Both the position numbers and the translations under genes were made by a program. Positions 43,505 through 51,839 of a DNA stretch of 64,000 nucleotides are shown here, piece after piece (positions within the stretch are counted from its first letter, which is position 1; each line of letters starts with the position of its first letter). The notes under the pieces were generated by a model. It was not told where the DNA came from, did not search any database, and saw only the letters and a program-made list of their open reading frames with translations. The stretch comes from Enterobacteriaceae bacterium. GTDB lineage: Bacteria > Pseudomonadota > Gammaproteobacteria > Enterobacterales > Enterobacteriaceae. The stretch spans positions 62,001 to 126,000 of the forward strand of contig CABIZV010000004.1 in assembly GCA_902363335.1 (NCBI GenBank), given 5' to 3'.

Positions 43505-45460
43505 ATGAAAGAATGGTATACAGCGAAGGAACTCGTAGGGCTTACCGGGCTACCTAAACAGGCTACAAACATCACACGAAAAGCAAAAAACGAACGATGG
43601 GAATCCAGAGTCTCATCTGGTTCAAAGGGAGTGTCATTTGAATTCAGTGTCAAATCATTGCCTTTAGAAGTTCGTGCTGAATTGCTTTTAAAACGCGGTG
43701 AAGTTGAAACCAGCCAGGGGATTATTGAAATTGCCAAACCCCAGGCTAAAGAGCTGGACTATGAACGCCGTTTGCTATGGCAACGCTGGGAATCAGCTAC
43801 TGACGCACAGCGCCAGTTAGCAAATAAATGGCTTCCTGTGGTGCGTTTTGCAGGCGAGCTGATCCAGTCAGGAATCACAGCCACTACCGCGTTTCAAACG
43901 GCCGCAAGCCGTTATGACGTTAGCCCGGCATCGCTGCGAGATAAATATTATCTCGTGCAGAAATACGCTGAAGTCGACTGGTGTGCCGTCCTGCTTGATA
44001 AACGCGGCGGGTCTAAGCGTGATTCCCGTAAAGTTGATTTTGATGAAGATGCCTGGCAATTCCTGATTGCTGATTATCTCCGCCCAGAGCGCCCAGCGTT
44101 CCGCAAATGTTATGAACGGCTAGAACTGGCAGCAAAAGAACACGGCTGGTCAATCCCTTCTTATTCAACTGCGTTCCGTCGCGCCCAGGGTATTGATCAG
44201 GCTGTAGTAGTGGCCTGTCGTGAAGGTGAAAACTCGCTGGCCCGCCTGTTTCCAAGTCAGAAGCGCACCGTTGCGAACCTACATGCAATGGAGTGGATTA
44301 ACGGCGATGGTTACCAGCACAACGTGTTTGTGCGCTGGCATAACGGCGAGGTGCTACGCCCTAAAACATGGGTCTGGCAGGATGTTTATAGCCGTAAAAT
44401 TATCGGCTGGCGGGCTGATGTTTCAGAGAACAGCGACAGCATTCGCCTTTCTCTGATGGATGCGATCAGCGCCTACGGAAAGCCTGACCATGTGACCATC
44501 GATAACACTCGCGCAGCCGCGAATAAATGGATGTCGGGTGGTGTTCCAAACCGCTACCGCTTCAAGGTTAAGAAAGACGATCCTATGGGTATTTTGCCTA
44601 TGCTCGGTATTCAGGTTCACTGGACAAGCGTTATCGGTGGCAAGGGGTGGGGTCAGGCTAAACCCGTAGAACGCGCGTTCGGCGTTGGTGGTTTGGGTGA
44701 ATATGTTGATAAGCATCCGTCACTGTCCGGGGCATTTACCGGGGAGAACACACTTAGCAAACCTGATAATTACGGTTCCAGAGTTGTGGATGTTGAGACA
44801 TTTCTTGAAGCACTCGCGGAAGGTATTGCAATGTTTAACGCAAAAGTTGGGCGTGAAACAGAAATTTGTCAGGGTGAGTATTCCTTTGATCAGGTATTTG
44901 AAAAAAGCCTCAGCAATTCTGTTATTACGCGTTTGACCGAAGAACAGATCCGCCAGTTCATGCTTCCAGCCGAAGCGGTAAGCGTAAAACAGAATGGCGA
45001 GTTTACCCTGCAATGCGGTGGATCGTTATACGGGCGCAAAAACAGTTACTGGAATCCGGTACTGGCGAACATTCGCCCACGGAAAATCACGGTACGTTTC
45101 GATCCGCGCAATCTGCACAGTGAGGTTGCTTGCTATGACCTTGAGGGGCGCTTTATTTGTATGGCCGAGTGTCGCAATGCTGTGGCGTTTGGTGACAGTG
45201 CGACAGGCCGCGAGCACAGCCGCCAGCGCAAACAGATGATGACGCATACAAAACGCGCCGTGAAATCACAGCGCCGTATGACGGCAATCGAAATGAACGA
45301 TTTGCTGCCCAAAATTACGCCACCTGAAGCGCCACAAAGACATGTCGTTGAGCGGTTCTTCACTCAGGGTAATACAGCCAGAAAAGCGGTTGAAGTGGAA
45401 CAGACGGAAAATGATGTGATTTTCCAGAAATTAATGAAACAGGCCGGGACTAAAAAATAA
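43505..45460 (+). CDS. Mu-type DDE transposase A
   Basis: 651 aa from MKEWYTAKELVG, a little shorter than MuA. The protein cuts and joins the phage ends in integration and replicative transposition. The N-terminal winged domain (residues 1-60) parallels the repressor's. The catalytic triad is visible: Asp268 in WINGDGYQH, Asp333 in VTIDNTRA and Glu389 in AKPVERAFG, nearly the MuA spacing. The C-terminal region (SQRRMTAIEMNDLLPK) should bind the B protein. The ribosome site is GGTGCATC-poor, but tight coupling to ner (7 bp) is likely. Confidence 0.96.
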   Translation: MKEWYTAKELVGLTGLPKQATNITRKAKNERWESRVSSGSKGVSFEFSVKSLPLEVRAELLLKRGEVETSQGIIEIAKPQAKELDYERRLLWQRWESATDAQRQLANKWLPVVRFAGELIQSGITATTAFQTAASRYDVSPASLRDKYYLVQKYAEVDWCAVLLDKRGGSKRDSRKVDFDEDAWQFLIADYLRPERPAFRKCYERLELAAKEHGWSIPSYSTAFRRAQGIDQAVVVACREGENSLARLFPSQKRTVANLHAMEWINGDGYQHNVFVRWHNGEVLRPKTWVWQDVYSRKIIGWRADVSENSDSIRLSLMDAISAYGKPDHVTIDNTRAAANKWMSGGVPNRYRFKVKKDDPMGILPMLGIQVHWTSVIGGKGWGQAKPVERAFGVGGLGEYVDKHPSLSGAFTGENTLSKPDNYGSRVVDVETFLEALAEGIAMFNAKVGRETEICQGEYSFDQVFEKSLSNSVITRLTEEQIRQFMLPAEAVSVKQNGEFTLQCGGSLYGRKNSYWNPVLANIRPRKITVRFDPRNLHSEVACYDLEGRFICMAECRNAVAFGDSATGREHSRQRKQMMTHTKRAVKSQRRMTAIEMNDLLPKITPPEAPQRHVVERFFTQGNTARKAVEVEQTENDVIFQKLMKQAGTKK

Positions 45461-45513
45461 CGGAAATACGTGATTTTTTAATTATCAGCTAAACAAAATA
45501 CGGACAAATTAAA

Positions 45514-46452
45514 ATGACGCAAATTAATCATGACGATTTGCGCGGAGCAATTCGCGCGTTAACTGGCAATAATGAAATTTCCGGCGCAGAGCTGGCGCGT
45601 GAAACCGGCCTGTCTGCTGCTGCAATCTCTCAGTTTCTGAATAGTAAATATAAAGGCGATAACGACGCCGTAGCGCTCAAGTTGAATACCTGGCTTGAAT
45701 CGCGTAACGCCGCGCAGGCTGTTATGCCGACTATACCGTCCTATATCGAAACACCAACCGCCGCAAAAATCACGGCAGCGCTCACCTATGCTCAACTGAC
45801 GCACACCATCGCGCTGGTTTATGGCAATCCGGGGATTGGCAAATCGGAAGCAACCAAACGTTATGCGGCAAACGGGAACAATGTGTGGCGTATCACAGCC
45901 AGTAAATCCCGTACTAACGAGCTGGAAACCATGTACGAACTGGCGCTTGAAATGGGTATCAGTGACGCGCCATATCAGCGCGGTGCGCTTTCCAGACTGC
46001 TACGCCGCCGCCTCACCGATTCAAACGCGCTAATCATCATTGATGAAGCTGACTGGCTGAATTACGACGCAATTGAAGAACTGCGTATTCTTCAGGAAGA
46101 ATGCAATATCGGTCTGGCGCTTTCCGGCAACCACAAGGTTTATGATCGCCTCACGGGCGGTACGCGTAGCGTTGATTTTGCCCGCTTATTTTCCCGCGTA
46201 GGGAAAAAGGTTGTGCTGAATAACATTCTCAAAGGCGATGTGGACGCGTTCTGTGATGCCTGGAATATCTCTGGTAAAGACGAACGTAATTTGCTCAATG
46301 CCATTGCTAAACGCCCCGGAGCGTTGCGCTCACTGTCTCATATTCTCCCGCTTGCCAGCATTTATGCGCAGGGTAAAGGCGTTGCCATTAACTGCGAAAC
46401 CATTCATGCGGCAATGATTGAACTCGGCCACAACGAATTAACGGAGGTTTAA
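45514..46452 (+). CDS. Mu-type target activator ATPase B
   Basis: 312 aa, the MuB length. It is an AAA+ ATPase that binds target DNA and activates transposase. An N-terminal helix-turn-helix domain lies near residues 24-44 (SGAELARETGLSAAAISQFL). Walker A GNPGIGKS is at 104-111 and Walker B LIIIDEAD at 173-180. It follows the transposase directly in the early operon. It also gives target immunity in Mu by moving away from phage ends. Confidence 0.95.
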   Translation: MTQINHDDLRGAIRALTGNNEISGAELARETGLSAAAISQFLNSKYKGDNDAVALKLNTWLESRNAAQAVMPTIPSYIETPTAAKITAALTYAQLTHTIALVYGNPGIGKSEATKRYAANGNNVWRITASKSRTNELETMYELALEMGISDAPYQRGALSRLLRRRLTDSNALIIIDEADWLNYDAIEELRILQEECNIGLALSGNHKVYDRLTGGTRSVDFARLFSRVGKKVVLNNILKGDVDAFCDAWNISGKDERNLLNAIAKRPGALRSLSHILPLASIYAQGKGVAINCETIHAAMIELGHNELTEV

Positions 46453-46454
46453 TC

Positions 46455-46694
46455 ATGTTTCCCGAAAAAATTTCTGAACATGTACAAATGGCCCGAAAGG
46501 CGGAGGAATGGCTTAAAAAGCGCGGGAGTTACATCACCGAAACCCGCGTCTGGATGCGCCGCCCGTTGCTTGAAATTACCTGCCCCCCGGCAGAACTGGT
46601 GAAGTCTGCCAGCCGCATTATGGAAAGTTGTGATACAGGCACCCGCTCCGTGTGGGTTGCCCGACTTAATGGTTGTCAGATTATCTGGCGTTAA
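46455..46694 (+). CDS. early-region protein of unknown function
   Basis: 79 aa starting 2 bases after the B stop, with GGAGG in front of the ATG. It is basic and has a WLKKRG segment and a PPAELVKSA segment. No domain is recognised. The place matches that of Mu Kil, a small toxic protein, but similarity is not visible, so I do not assign that name. Confidence 0.7.
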   Translation: MFPEKISEHVQMARKAEEWLKKRGSYITETRVWMRRPLLEITCPPAELVKSASRIMESCDTGTRSVWVARLNGCQIIWR

Positions 46695-46710
46695 AACAGG
46701 AATATTGAAA

Positions 46711-46968
46711 ATGGCTAAAGTTATTATCGAAATCACCCGCGATTTTACGGATAAGAATGGTGATGTAGTTTCAGAAATGATTGGTACTAAGGTCTCAGTT
46801 ACTGAAATTAGCCCCAAAGACGAGTCTGGCCCGCAGGATGCTCTCGCTTATATCGTCGCACATAATTTACCTGTGTTATTGAAACTTGCAGGCGAACAGC
46901 TTGCAGAGGATATGACTAAGAAAGGGGCGACAGCATCCTGCCATGCGGTAGTAAGAACAATGAACTGA
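46711..46968 (+). CDS. early-region protein of unknown function
   Basis: 85 aa from MAKVIIEITRDFTDKNG. Two beta-rich segments are followed by a helix (NLPVLLKLAGEQLAEDM). No signal peptide or membrane segment. It lies 16 bp after the previous gene and 8 bp before the next in the semi-essential early region of Mu-like phages, where small accessory genes vary between relatives. Confidence 0.7.
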   Translation: MAKVIIEITRDFTDKNGDVVSEMIGTKVSVTEISPKDESGPQDALAYIVAHNLPVLLKLAGEQLAEDMTKKGATASCHAVVRTMN

Positions 46969-46976
46969 GGAATGAT

Positions 46977-47216
46977 ATGAAACATATTGTGGCTTATGCA
47001 TGGGCTTCGGGCCTAATTGAATTCGGGACTGTGTGCCCGAACGGTGCATTACCGGTGATGGTCGGCCGGGAGAAGTTAGTAAGAGATTCGATTGATGTCC
47101 TCGCCCGTCATTCACGGACAAATAATGATTTATTTGTTCCGGGTGTACCTGAGGCGGCAAGTCAGGACGAAGGAATGAGCGCGCTGCTGCGCTTCGTTAA
47201 AGAATTACAGCGTTAA
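46977..47216 (+). CDS. early-region protein of unknown function
   Basis: 79 aa beginning MKHIVAYAWASGLIEFG. The sequence has a small hydrophobic N-terminal strand and a C-terminal helix (EGMSALLRFVKELQR). I do not recognise a domain. It is followed 20 bp later by gam with its own ribosome site. Confidence 0.68.
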   Translation: MKHIVAYAWASGLIEFGTVCPNGALPVMVGREKLVRDSIDVLARHSRTNNDLFVPGVPEAASQDEGMSALLRFVKELQR

Positions 47217-47236
47217 ATAAACGGGAGATTAATCAG

Positions 47237-47761
47237 ATGGCAGCAAAACCCAAACGTATTAAATCCGCTGCGGCGCTCTACGTGCCTCAGACGCGCGATG
47301 AAGTGATGACCGATATTCGCAAAATTGGTGATTTTCAGCGTGAAGCTACCCGGCTGGAAACCGCGATGAATGATGAAATCGCGGTGATTACCGAAAAATA
47401 CGCAGGACAGATAAAACCGCTTTCAACACAGATTGATACGCTTTCAAAAGGCGTTCAAAGCTGGTGTGAGGCGAATCGTAGCGACCTGACCAACAGCGGC
47501 AAAGTTAAATCGGCAAATCTGGTTACAGGCGATGTGCAGTGGCGTGTTCGCCCGCCCTCAGTCACCATTCGGGGTGTGGATTCGGTGATGGAAACATTGC
47601 GGCGCTTAAAACTGGATCGCTTCATCCGAACTAAAGAAGAAATCAACAAAGAGGCCATTCTCAACGAACCGACAGCCGTCTCGGGTGTGGCAGGTATTAA
47701 GGTTAATTCAGGGATTGAGGATTTTTCCATAATTCCATTTGAGCAAACGGCTACAAATTAA
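47237..47761 (+). CDS. gam: Mu Gam-like host-nuclease inhibitor
   Basis: 174 aa, the Mu Gam length. The protein binds the ends of linear DNA and protects it from exonucleases such as RecBCD, and it is related to bacterial and eukaryotic Ku. Long helices near residues 25-75 (DEVMTDIRKIGDFQREATRL and EIAVITEKYAGQIKPLST) and a basic middle segment (SANLVTGDVQWRVRPP) match the family. It is the core of the early accessory region. Confidence 0.93.
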   Translation: MAAKPKRIKSAAALYVPQTRDEVMTDIRKIGDFQREATRLETAMNDEIAVITEKYAGQIKPLSTQIDTLSKGVQSWCEANRSDLTNSGKVKSANLVTGDVQWRVRPPSVTIRGVDSVMETLRRLKLDRFIRTKEEINKEAILNEPTAVSGVAGIKVNSGIEDFSIIPFEQTATN

Positions 47762-47844
47762 ATTTATTTAAATCACTGACATTTTAAATACGGCGCAGCG
47801 CGTCGGGGACTCGTTCGCGCCGGATTCACCAAAAGGTATATTTC

Positions 47845-48111
47845 ATGAACGAACAACAGCTTATTTCGATGATTATCGACCTGAAATCCTGGCACCAAAA
47901 TCGCGTTGATAAATGCCAGATGATTATTGAACAAAAGGACGCTGATATTCGTCTGGAAATGGGAGAGGGAGAAGCGCTGGAGTTTGGGGCTGACACTAAG
48001 GAAGCCCGTTTTATCAGAATTGGTGTCCAGTTAGCACTGCTTCAGTTCCAGCCTTTTCCTATCACCATGAAACAAGCGGATGAAGATACCGAGGACGAAG
48101 ACGATGAATAA
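47845..48111 (+). CDS. small acidic early protein
   Basis: 88 aa with an acidic tail (ADEDTEDEDDE). The first half is helical (LISMIIDLKSWHQNRVDKCQ). Nothing in it identifies a function. Its stop overlaps the start of the MazG-like gene, so the two are coupled (they share bases 48,104-48,111). Confidence 0.68.
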   Translation: MNEQQLISMIIDLKSWHQNRVDKCQMIIEQKDADIRLEMGEGEALEFGADTKEARFIRIGVQLALLQFQPFPITMKQADEDTEDEDDE

Positions 48112-48586
48112 ATCTCAGATTTATGACGGGGCATTTGCCCGCTGGGGATACGACGCACAGGTGCTGACTGTCGCAGAAGAGTGTAACGAACTTTCAGCCT
48201 CCTGTATTCGCATGGTTAACCATAAAGCTAACGGCAGCAAAGTTGCAGAAGAAGCCGCAGACGTTGAAATCATGATTGAACAGCTGCGTCACAACGGTAT
48301 GAACGACATGATCGAACTTCATAAAGCGAAAAAACTTACCCGGCTTGCAACCCGTGTAGGTGTTGAAGTGGAGCCTGTTTCACCGTTCGGCCCTTCAGTA
48401 GCCGGATTGCTTGAGGAAGCGCTGGAGCAGATGGAGCTGGCGCAAGGGCTGTATTTAGATGCGCGTACCAGTAACCGCCTCGCGTCTGCCCGAGCCCGTA
48501 TGGCTATCAGTCTGCTTATGCAGGCGTCACAGAAGATGATCAGCGAACAGCAGAATGCAGAACGTCGGGAGGCGCGTAATGCTTGA
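48104..48586 (+). CDS. MazG-like nucleotide pyrophosphohydrolase
   Basis: 160 aa from MNKSQIYDGAFARWG. The motifs AEECNELSAS (residues about 24-33) and VAEEAADVEIMIEQL (about 47-61) give the EExxE and ExxD metal sites of the all-alpha NTP pyrophosphohydrolase (MazG) superfamily. A C-terminal extension follows (LASARARMAISLLMQASQKM). Phage MazG-like proteins can lower (p)ppGpp or clean up nucleotides. Which substrate applies here is inference. The start codon overlaps the previous gene, and the stop overlaps the next (ATGCTTGA). Confidence 0.75.
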   Translation: MNKSQIYDGAFARWGYDAQVLTVAEECNELSASCIRMVNHKANGSKVAEEAADVEIMIEQLRHNGMNDMIELHKAKKLTRLATRVGVEVEPVSPFGPSVAGLLEEALEQMELAQGLYLDARTSNRLASARARMAISLLMQASQKMISEQQNAERREARNA

Positions 48587-49031
48587 TTTAATTTTCTCAG
48601 TGCTCCGGGAGCATGGCCCACTGACGTCTTCTGCAATCGCTGTGCGTCTGAATAAAAAACCCGGTGATGTGATCACCGTTCTTCGTAATGCGGTGGGCAC
48701 CGGCCTGCTCGTTGAGCGTAACGGTTTTTACAGTCATCACACTGATTTAAACGCGCCGCGCCGCAATTCATTTGAATGGGTCGAGGGTCACCAGTTCCCG
48801 GTCAAGGTGTTGCGTCTGGCGCGAGGCCCGCACAGCTGCGAAACCGTATCAGTACTCGCTGAAATTGATTCGGAGAAACAGAAACAGGGCTGGCCGGGCT
48901 TCCAGTTGGCGGTGATTGACGTCCGCATGGGCCATATCAAGTGCTGTAGCACCGGCGAATTCATCACCGATCACGTTCTGCGTTATCTGCCTCTGGATAC
49001 GTCCACAGTGAGGGAAACATGGGCTTTCTGA
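48579..49031 (+). CDS. winged-helix protein of the early region
   Basis: 150 aa from MLDLIFSVLREHGPL. Residues 1-45 look like a winged helix (LREHGPLTSSAIAVRLNKKP and DVITVLRNAVGTGLL), which suggests DNA binding. The remainder is unclear, with an EWVEGHQFPVKVLRLARGP segment. It overlaps its neighbours at both ends (ATGCTTGA at the left, 13 bases with the next gene at the right), so it belongs to a tightly packed early operon. Confidence 0.7.
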   Translation: MLDLIFSVLREHGPLTSSAIAVRLNKKPGDVITVLRNAVGTGLLVERNGFYSHHTDLNAPRRNSFEWVEGHQFPVKVLRLARGPHSCETVSVLAEIDSEKQKQGWPGFQLAVIDVRMGHIKCCSTGEFITDHVLRYLPLDTSTVRETWAF

Positions 49032-49237
49032 TTATTTACTTAGTGGGAGTAGCGATCACCTGTCTACTCATTAGCACACTTGATGGCCGGTATATGCCAA
49101 GCGAACGTGAGCAATGCAGCATTACTCTTTTCCTTGCAGTTATCTGGCCGTTAATTCTGTTTGCCGGTCTGGCTTTTGCCCTGCATTGGGGATTAATGCT
49201 CATGACTCAAAAAATCTGTCACCGGAGGGCAAAATAA
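49019..49237 (+). CDS. small membrane protein
   Basis: 72 aa with two hydrophobic helices (about 3-20 and 34-59, GFLIIYLVGVAITCLLIST and SITLFLAVIWPLILFAGL) and a basic C terminus (CHRRAK). It is likely inserted in the inner membrane. It overlaps the previous gene by 13 bases, and its stop overlaps the next start. Function unknown. Confidence 0.68.
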   Translation: MGFLIIYLVGVAITCLLISTLDGRYMPSEREQCSITLFLAVIWPLILFAGLAFALHWGLMLMTQKICHRRAK

Positions 49238-49686
49238 TGACAATCTCTAAAGAGCAGTGGAGCGGCATTCAGAACAGTCTTGGTGGTCTTTTTGCTGAGG
49301 TCGAATTCAAAATGCCGTCCGGGGAAACTATTTCCGTTAATAAGCGGCTTATTGCTGAAAATAAAATGGCGTTGATTGTATGGATCAATGGCGAACGCAG
49401 CGATGCCTGGGGAATGCCTAAGCATGAAAACTATCTCCCGTTAACAAAGCTGGTATGGCGTCGTAAGACTTACCGGCCCGGTGCCGCAACTATCCGTAAG
49501 GTGTCAAAAATGAAGGGTGGCAAACGGTGGTTAAAACTGAAGGAGAATGCGTATCTGTATGAGGTTGTGGAATGCTGGGTTTGCTATTTTAGCAGCGCAG
49601 CATCGCTGGTCAGGCAGTTCAGGAAGATCGAAGGGTTGGAACTTGTCACACCTGTTTCCGAGGTGATGAAACATGCAGAGGGCTAA
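49237..49686 (+). CDS. early-region protein of unknown function
   Basis: 149 aa from MTISKEQWSGIQNSLG. The middle is basic (WRRKTYRPGAATIRKVSKMK). No domain is recognised. It starts inside the stop codon of the membrane protein gene and its last 14 bases overlap gemA. GGAGGGC precedes the ATG. Confidence 0.68.
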   Translation: MTISKEQWSGIQNSLGGLFAEVEFKMPSGETISVNKRLIAENKMALIVWINGERSDAWGMPKHENYLPLTKLVWRRKTYRPGAATIRKVSKMKGGKRWLKLKENAYLYEVVECWVCYFSSAASLVRQFRKIEGLELVTPVSEVMKHAEG

Positions 49687-50176
49687 CCTTATCAAGTTGA
49701 ACCACGTTGCCAAACGCAAACTGGCGCTGGATGATGATACCTATCGGGCGTTTCTTTCCGGGGTTGTGTCCGGCAAGACCAGTTGCCGGGCAATGCGTAT
49801 CTCAGAACTTGAGGCAGTACTTAAAGCGCTGGAAGAAAGAGGATTTAAGAAAACTAAACTATCGCGGCCCCAGCCAAAAGCGGCCCCGGTTGTAACCGAT
49901 AAAATCCGGGTTATCTGGCTGATAATGCGCCGTCAGGGTTTTGTTTTTGATGGTACTGATACTGCGCTAAACGCTTTTGTGAAGCGCACGACAAGTATCA
50001 GGAACGGCGGCGAAGGTGTGGCCCGGCTGGAGTGGCTGCGGGGTGATCAGGCATCGACAGTTCTGGAAAGTCTCAAACGCTGGCACATGCGCTGTATGCA
50101 GGAGAAACTTCCTGCAAAAGGTTATGGTCTGAGCTACGAACGAACGTGCGATTTGTACCGAAAATACAGCCTGTAA
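49673..50176 (+). CDS. gemA: GemA-like regulator (Mu gp16)
   Basis: 167 aa matching the GemA (DUF1018) family: the conserved KLNHVAKRKLALDDDTYRAF near residue 9, SCRAMRISELEAVL, then IWLIMRRQGFVF and the C-terminal GYGLSYERTCDLYRK. GemA of Mu alters host gene expression and supercoiling late in the early phase. It ends the early operon, since a good terminator follows 4 bp after the stop. Confidence 0.9.
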   Translation: MQRANLIKLNHVAKRKLALDDDTYRAFLSGVVSGKTSCRAMRISELEAVLKALEERGFKKTKLSRPQPKAAPVVTDKIRVIWLIMRRQGFVFDGTDTALNAFVKRTTSIRNGGEGVARLEWLRGDQASTVLESLKRWHMRCMQEKLPAKGYGLSYERTCDLYRKYSL

Positions 50177-50180
50177 GACT

Positions 50181-50208
50181 AAAATCCCGCCGCCGAGCGG
50201 GATTTTTT
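50181..50208 (+). terminator. terminator of the early operon
   Basis: AAAATCCCGC-CGCCGA-GCGGGATTTTTT. It lies right after gemA and upstream of the moron gene. Confidence 0.92.
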
Positions 50209-50271
50209 ATGTACAACATTCAGTGACATGTCAAAATACCCGCTCTAATAACAATGATATCCGGGTGCAAA

Positions 50272-50715
50272 ATGATGAAGAAAGTATCTTTAATTTTAGG
50301 AATGGCTATGTGGGGCTGGGTAGCAACGGCCAGCGCTGCGAATAATGGCGATGGTGTTGATGCATTTGCTGACGCCTATCAGAAGCAACACCCAGCGCAA
50401 GCCGATGACAGGGAGCCAGTGAAAAAAGACCCGGCGTCAGGCTTCTGGACGTGCAACGGTATCAAGCTACATATGGGTGTTGATTTGAGGTCATGGCAGG
50501 AGCTCAATGCTGGTGATATGTATGTGCTAACGGAATCAGGCGCTATTGATGATAAAGACAAGGATGAAAAAGTTAAGGGCACGGATTATGTGTATAAATG
50601 GACTAAGAATCCGGCCGTTTTAAAATTCTTCATTGTTGATAAAACAGGAAAAAATCTTTATCTAAGAGATGATCTCCATTACTTCAAAACTTACAAATGT
50701 AAACGCGATAAATAA
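50272..50715 (+). CDS. exported protein, moron
   Basis: 147 aa. The first 21-24 residues are a signal peptide (KKVSLILGMAMWGWVATASA). The mature part is charged and has one cysteine pair (FWTCNGIK and YKCKRDK) that could form a disulphide in the periplasm. No domain is recognised. Mu has no gene like it here. It is flanked by the gemA terminator on the left and its own terminator on the right, which is the classical moron layout, so it may be expressed from the prophage. Confidence 0.75.
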   Translation: MMKKVSLILGMAMWGWVATASAANNGDGVDAFADAYQKQHPAQADDREPVKKDPASGFWTCNGIKLHMGVDLRSWQELNAGDMYVLTESGAIDDKDKDEKVKGTDYVYKWTKNPAVLKFFIVDKTGKNLYLRDDLHYFKTYKCKRDK

Positions 50716-50725
50716 CCTCGTTATT

Positions 50726-50751
50726 ATTCCCGCCTGAATGCGGGAATTTTG
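50726..50751 (+). terminator. terminator of the exported-protein gene
   Basis: ATTCCCGC-CTGAAT-GCGGGAAT followed by TTTTG. It separates the moron from the Mor/C gene. Confidence 0.88.
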
Positions 50752-50790
50752 TATACTAAACACTCACTGTACAAAAGATCAGGAGGTTTT

Positions 50791-51207
50791 ATGGCAGAAC
50801 TACAGACAGACCTGTTTGAACACGACCCGGGTATGGCGCAATTGCTGGCCCATATGGACAACATTCCTGCCCCGGAGCTGGAATCACGCTGGCCGCGTTC
50901 GCTCGTTGAACTTATCGACATTCTCGAAGCGGAATTAACCCGACAGGGCCATACCGAAGAACCGCGCATTCTGGCTCGCAAACAGGCGTTGGCACTGTCC
51001 CATTATCTCGGTGGCCGTCAGTATTACATTCCTTGCGGTAACAGCATGATGACAGCGTTACGCGATGATTTAATCTACTGTCAGTTTAATGGCCGTAACA
51101 TTGAAGAACTGCGCCGGGCGCACAAACTTTCCCAGCCGCAGATTTACCAGATTATTCAGCGTCAACGCCAGTTGCATACACGCCGCCGTCAGCCAGATTT
51201 ATTCTGA
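50791..51207 (+). CDS. Mor/C family transcription activator
   Basis: 138 aa from MAELQTDLFEHDPGM, with AGGAGG just before it. It belongs to the Mor (middle operon regulator) family: the dimerisation part is SLVELIDILEAELTRQG, and the DNA-binding part is LGGRQYYIPCGNSM plus FNGRNIEELRRAHKLSQPQI, ending in QPDLF. In Mu, Mor turns on the middle promoter and the related C turns on the late ones. Here only one such gene is seen, placed where C would be. It probably activates the late genes directly. Confidence 0.9.
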   Translation: MAELQTDLFEHDPGMAQLLAHMDNIPAPELESRWPRSLVELIDILEAELTRQGHTEEPRILARKQALALSHYLGGRQYYIPCGNSMMTALRDDLIYCQFNGRNIEELRRAHKLSQPQIYQIIQRQRQLHTRRRQPDLF

Positions 51208-51326
51208 TATCATCACGCCGATCAACCGGCTGCGCCCGAGGGTGCGGGTTGTTCTAAAGCGCCATAATCCCAAAGCCTGACCCATCTTTTTTATTCTGCT
51301 CTCCGGTTCACTAACTGGACGAGACG

Positions 51327-51839
51327 ATGCCCTCTATACCCAAATCACTAAAAGCCTCATTGCTGGCCGTTGCAATAGCTGGCGCTGGCGGTGGTGGTTA
51401 TCAGGAAATGACCCGTGTAACTCTCACCCATGTTGAGGGGATCGTCTATTACCCATATCGTGATGTCGCGGGCGTGTTGACGGTCTGTGTCGGCCACACG
51501 GGCAAAGATATCAAGATGCGGCACTACACACATAACGAGTGTATGTCTCTGCTTGATCAGGATTTAAAGCCCGTTTTTAGCGCCATCACACGCCTCGTAA
51601 AAGTGCCATTAACCGACTATCAGCGTACAGCACTTGCCACCTTCATTTTCAACACTGGCGTATCCGCTTTCGCGAATTCAACTCTTCTGAAAAAACTCAA
51701 TGCCGGTGATTTTGCCGGGGCGCGTGATCAGATGGCCCGCTGGGTATTTGCGGCCGGGCATAAATGGGTGGGCCTGATGAATCGCCGTGATGTTGAAATG
51801 GCTATCTGGAACGTCAGGGGGCCGGATGACCTTCGTTAG
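51327..51839 (+). CDS. endolysin, SAR-type family 24 lysozyme
   Basis: 170 aa, the Mu Lys length. Residues 8-25 are a weakly hydrophobic, Gly/Ala-rich segment (SLLAVAIAGAGGGG), a signal-anchor-release sequence. The catalytic triad of T4-type lysozymes is seen as Glu37, Asp46 and Thr52 (HVEGIVYYPYRD, GVLT). It breaks the cell wall at the end of the lytic cycle. No holin gene is recognised beside it. The spanin gene overlaps its end by 14 bases. Confidence 0.9.
   Translation: MPSIPKSLKASLLAVAIAGAGGGGYQEMTRVTLTHVEGIVYYPYRDVAGVLTVCVGHTGKDIKMRHYTHNECMSLLDQDLKPVFSAITRLVKVPLTDYQRTALATFIFNTGVSAFANSTLLKKLNAGDFAGARDQMARWVFAAGHKWVGLMNRRDVEMAIWNVRGPDDLR

Noticed and set aside
46455..46694. Naming the gene after B as kil
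   Set aside because: The position fits Mu kil, but I see no sequence likeness, so the name is withheld.
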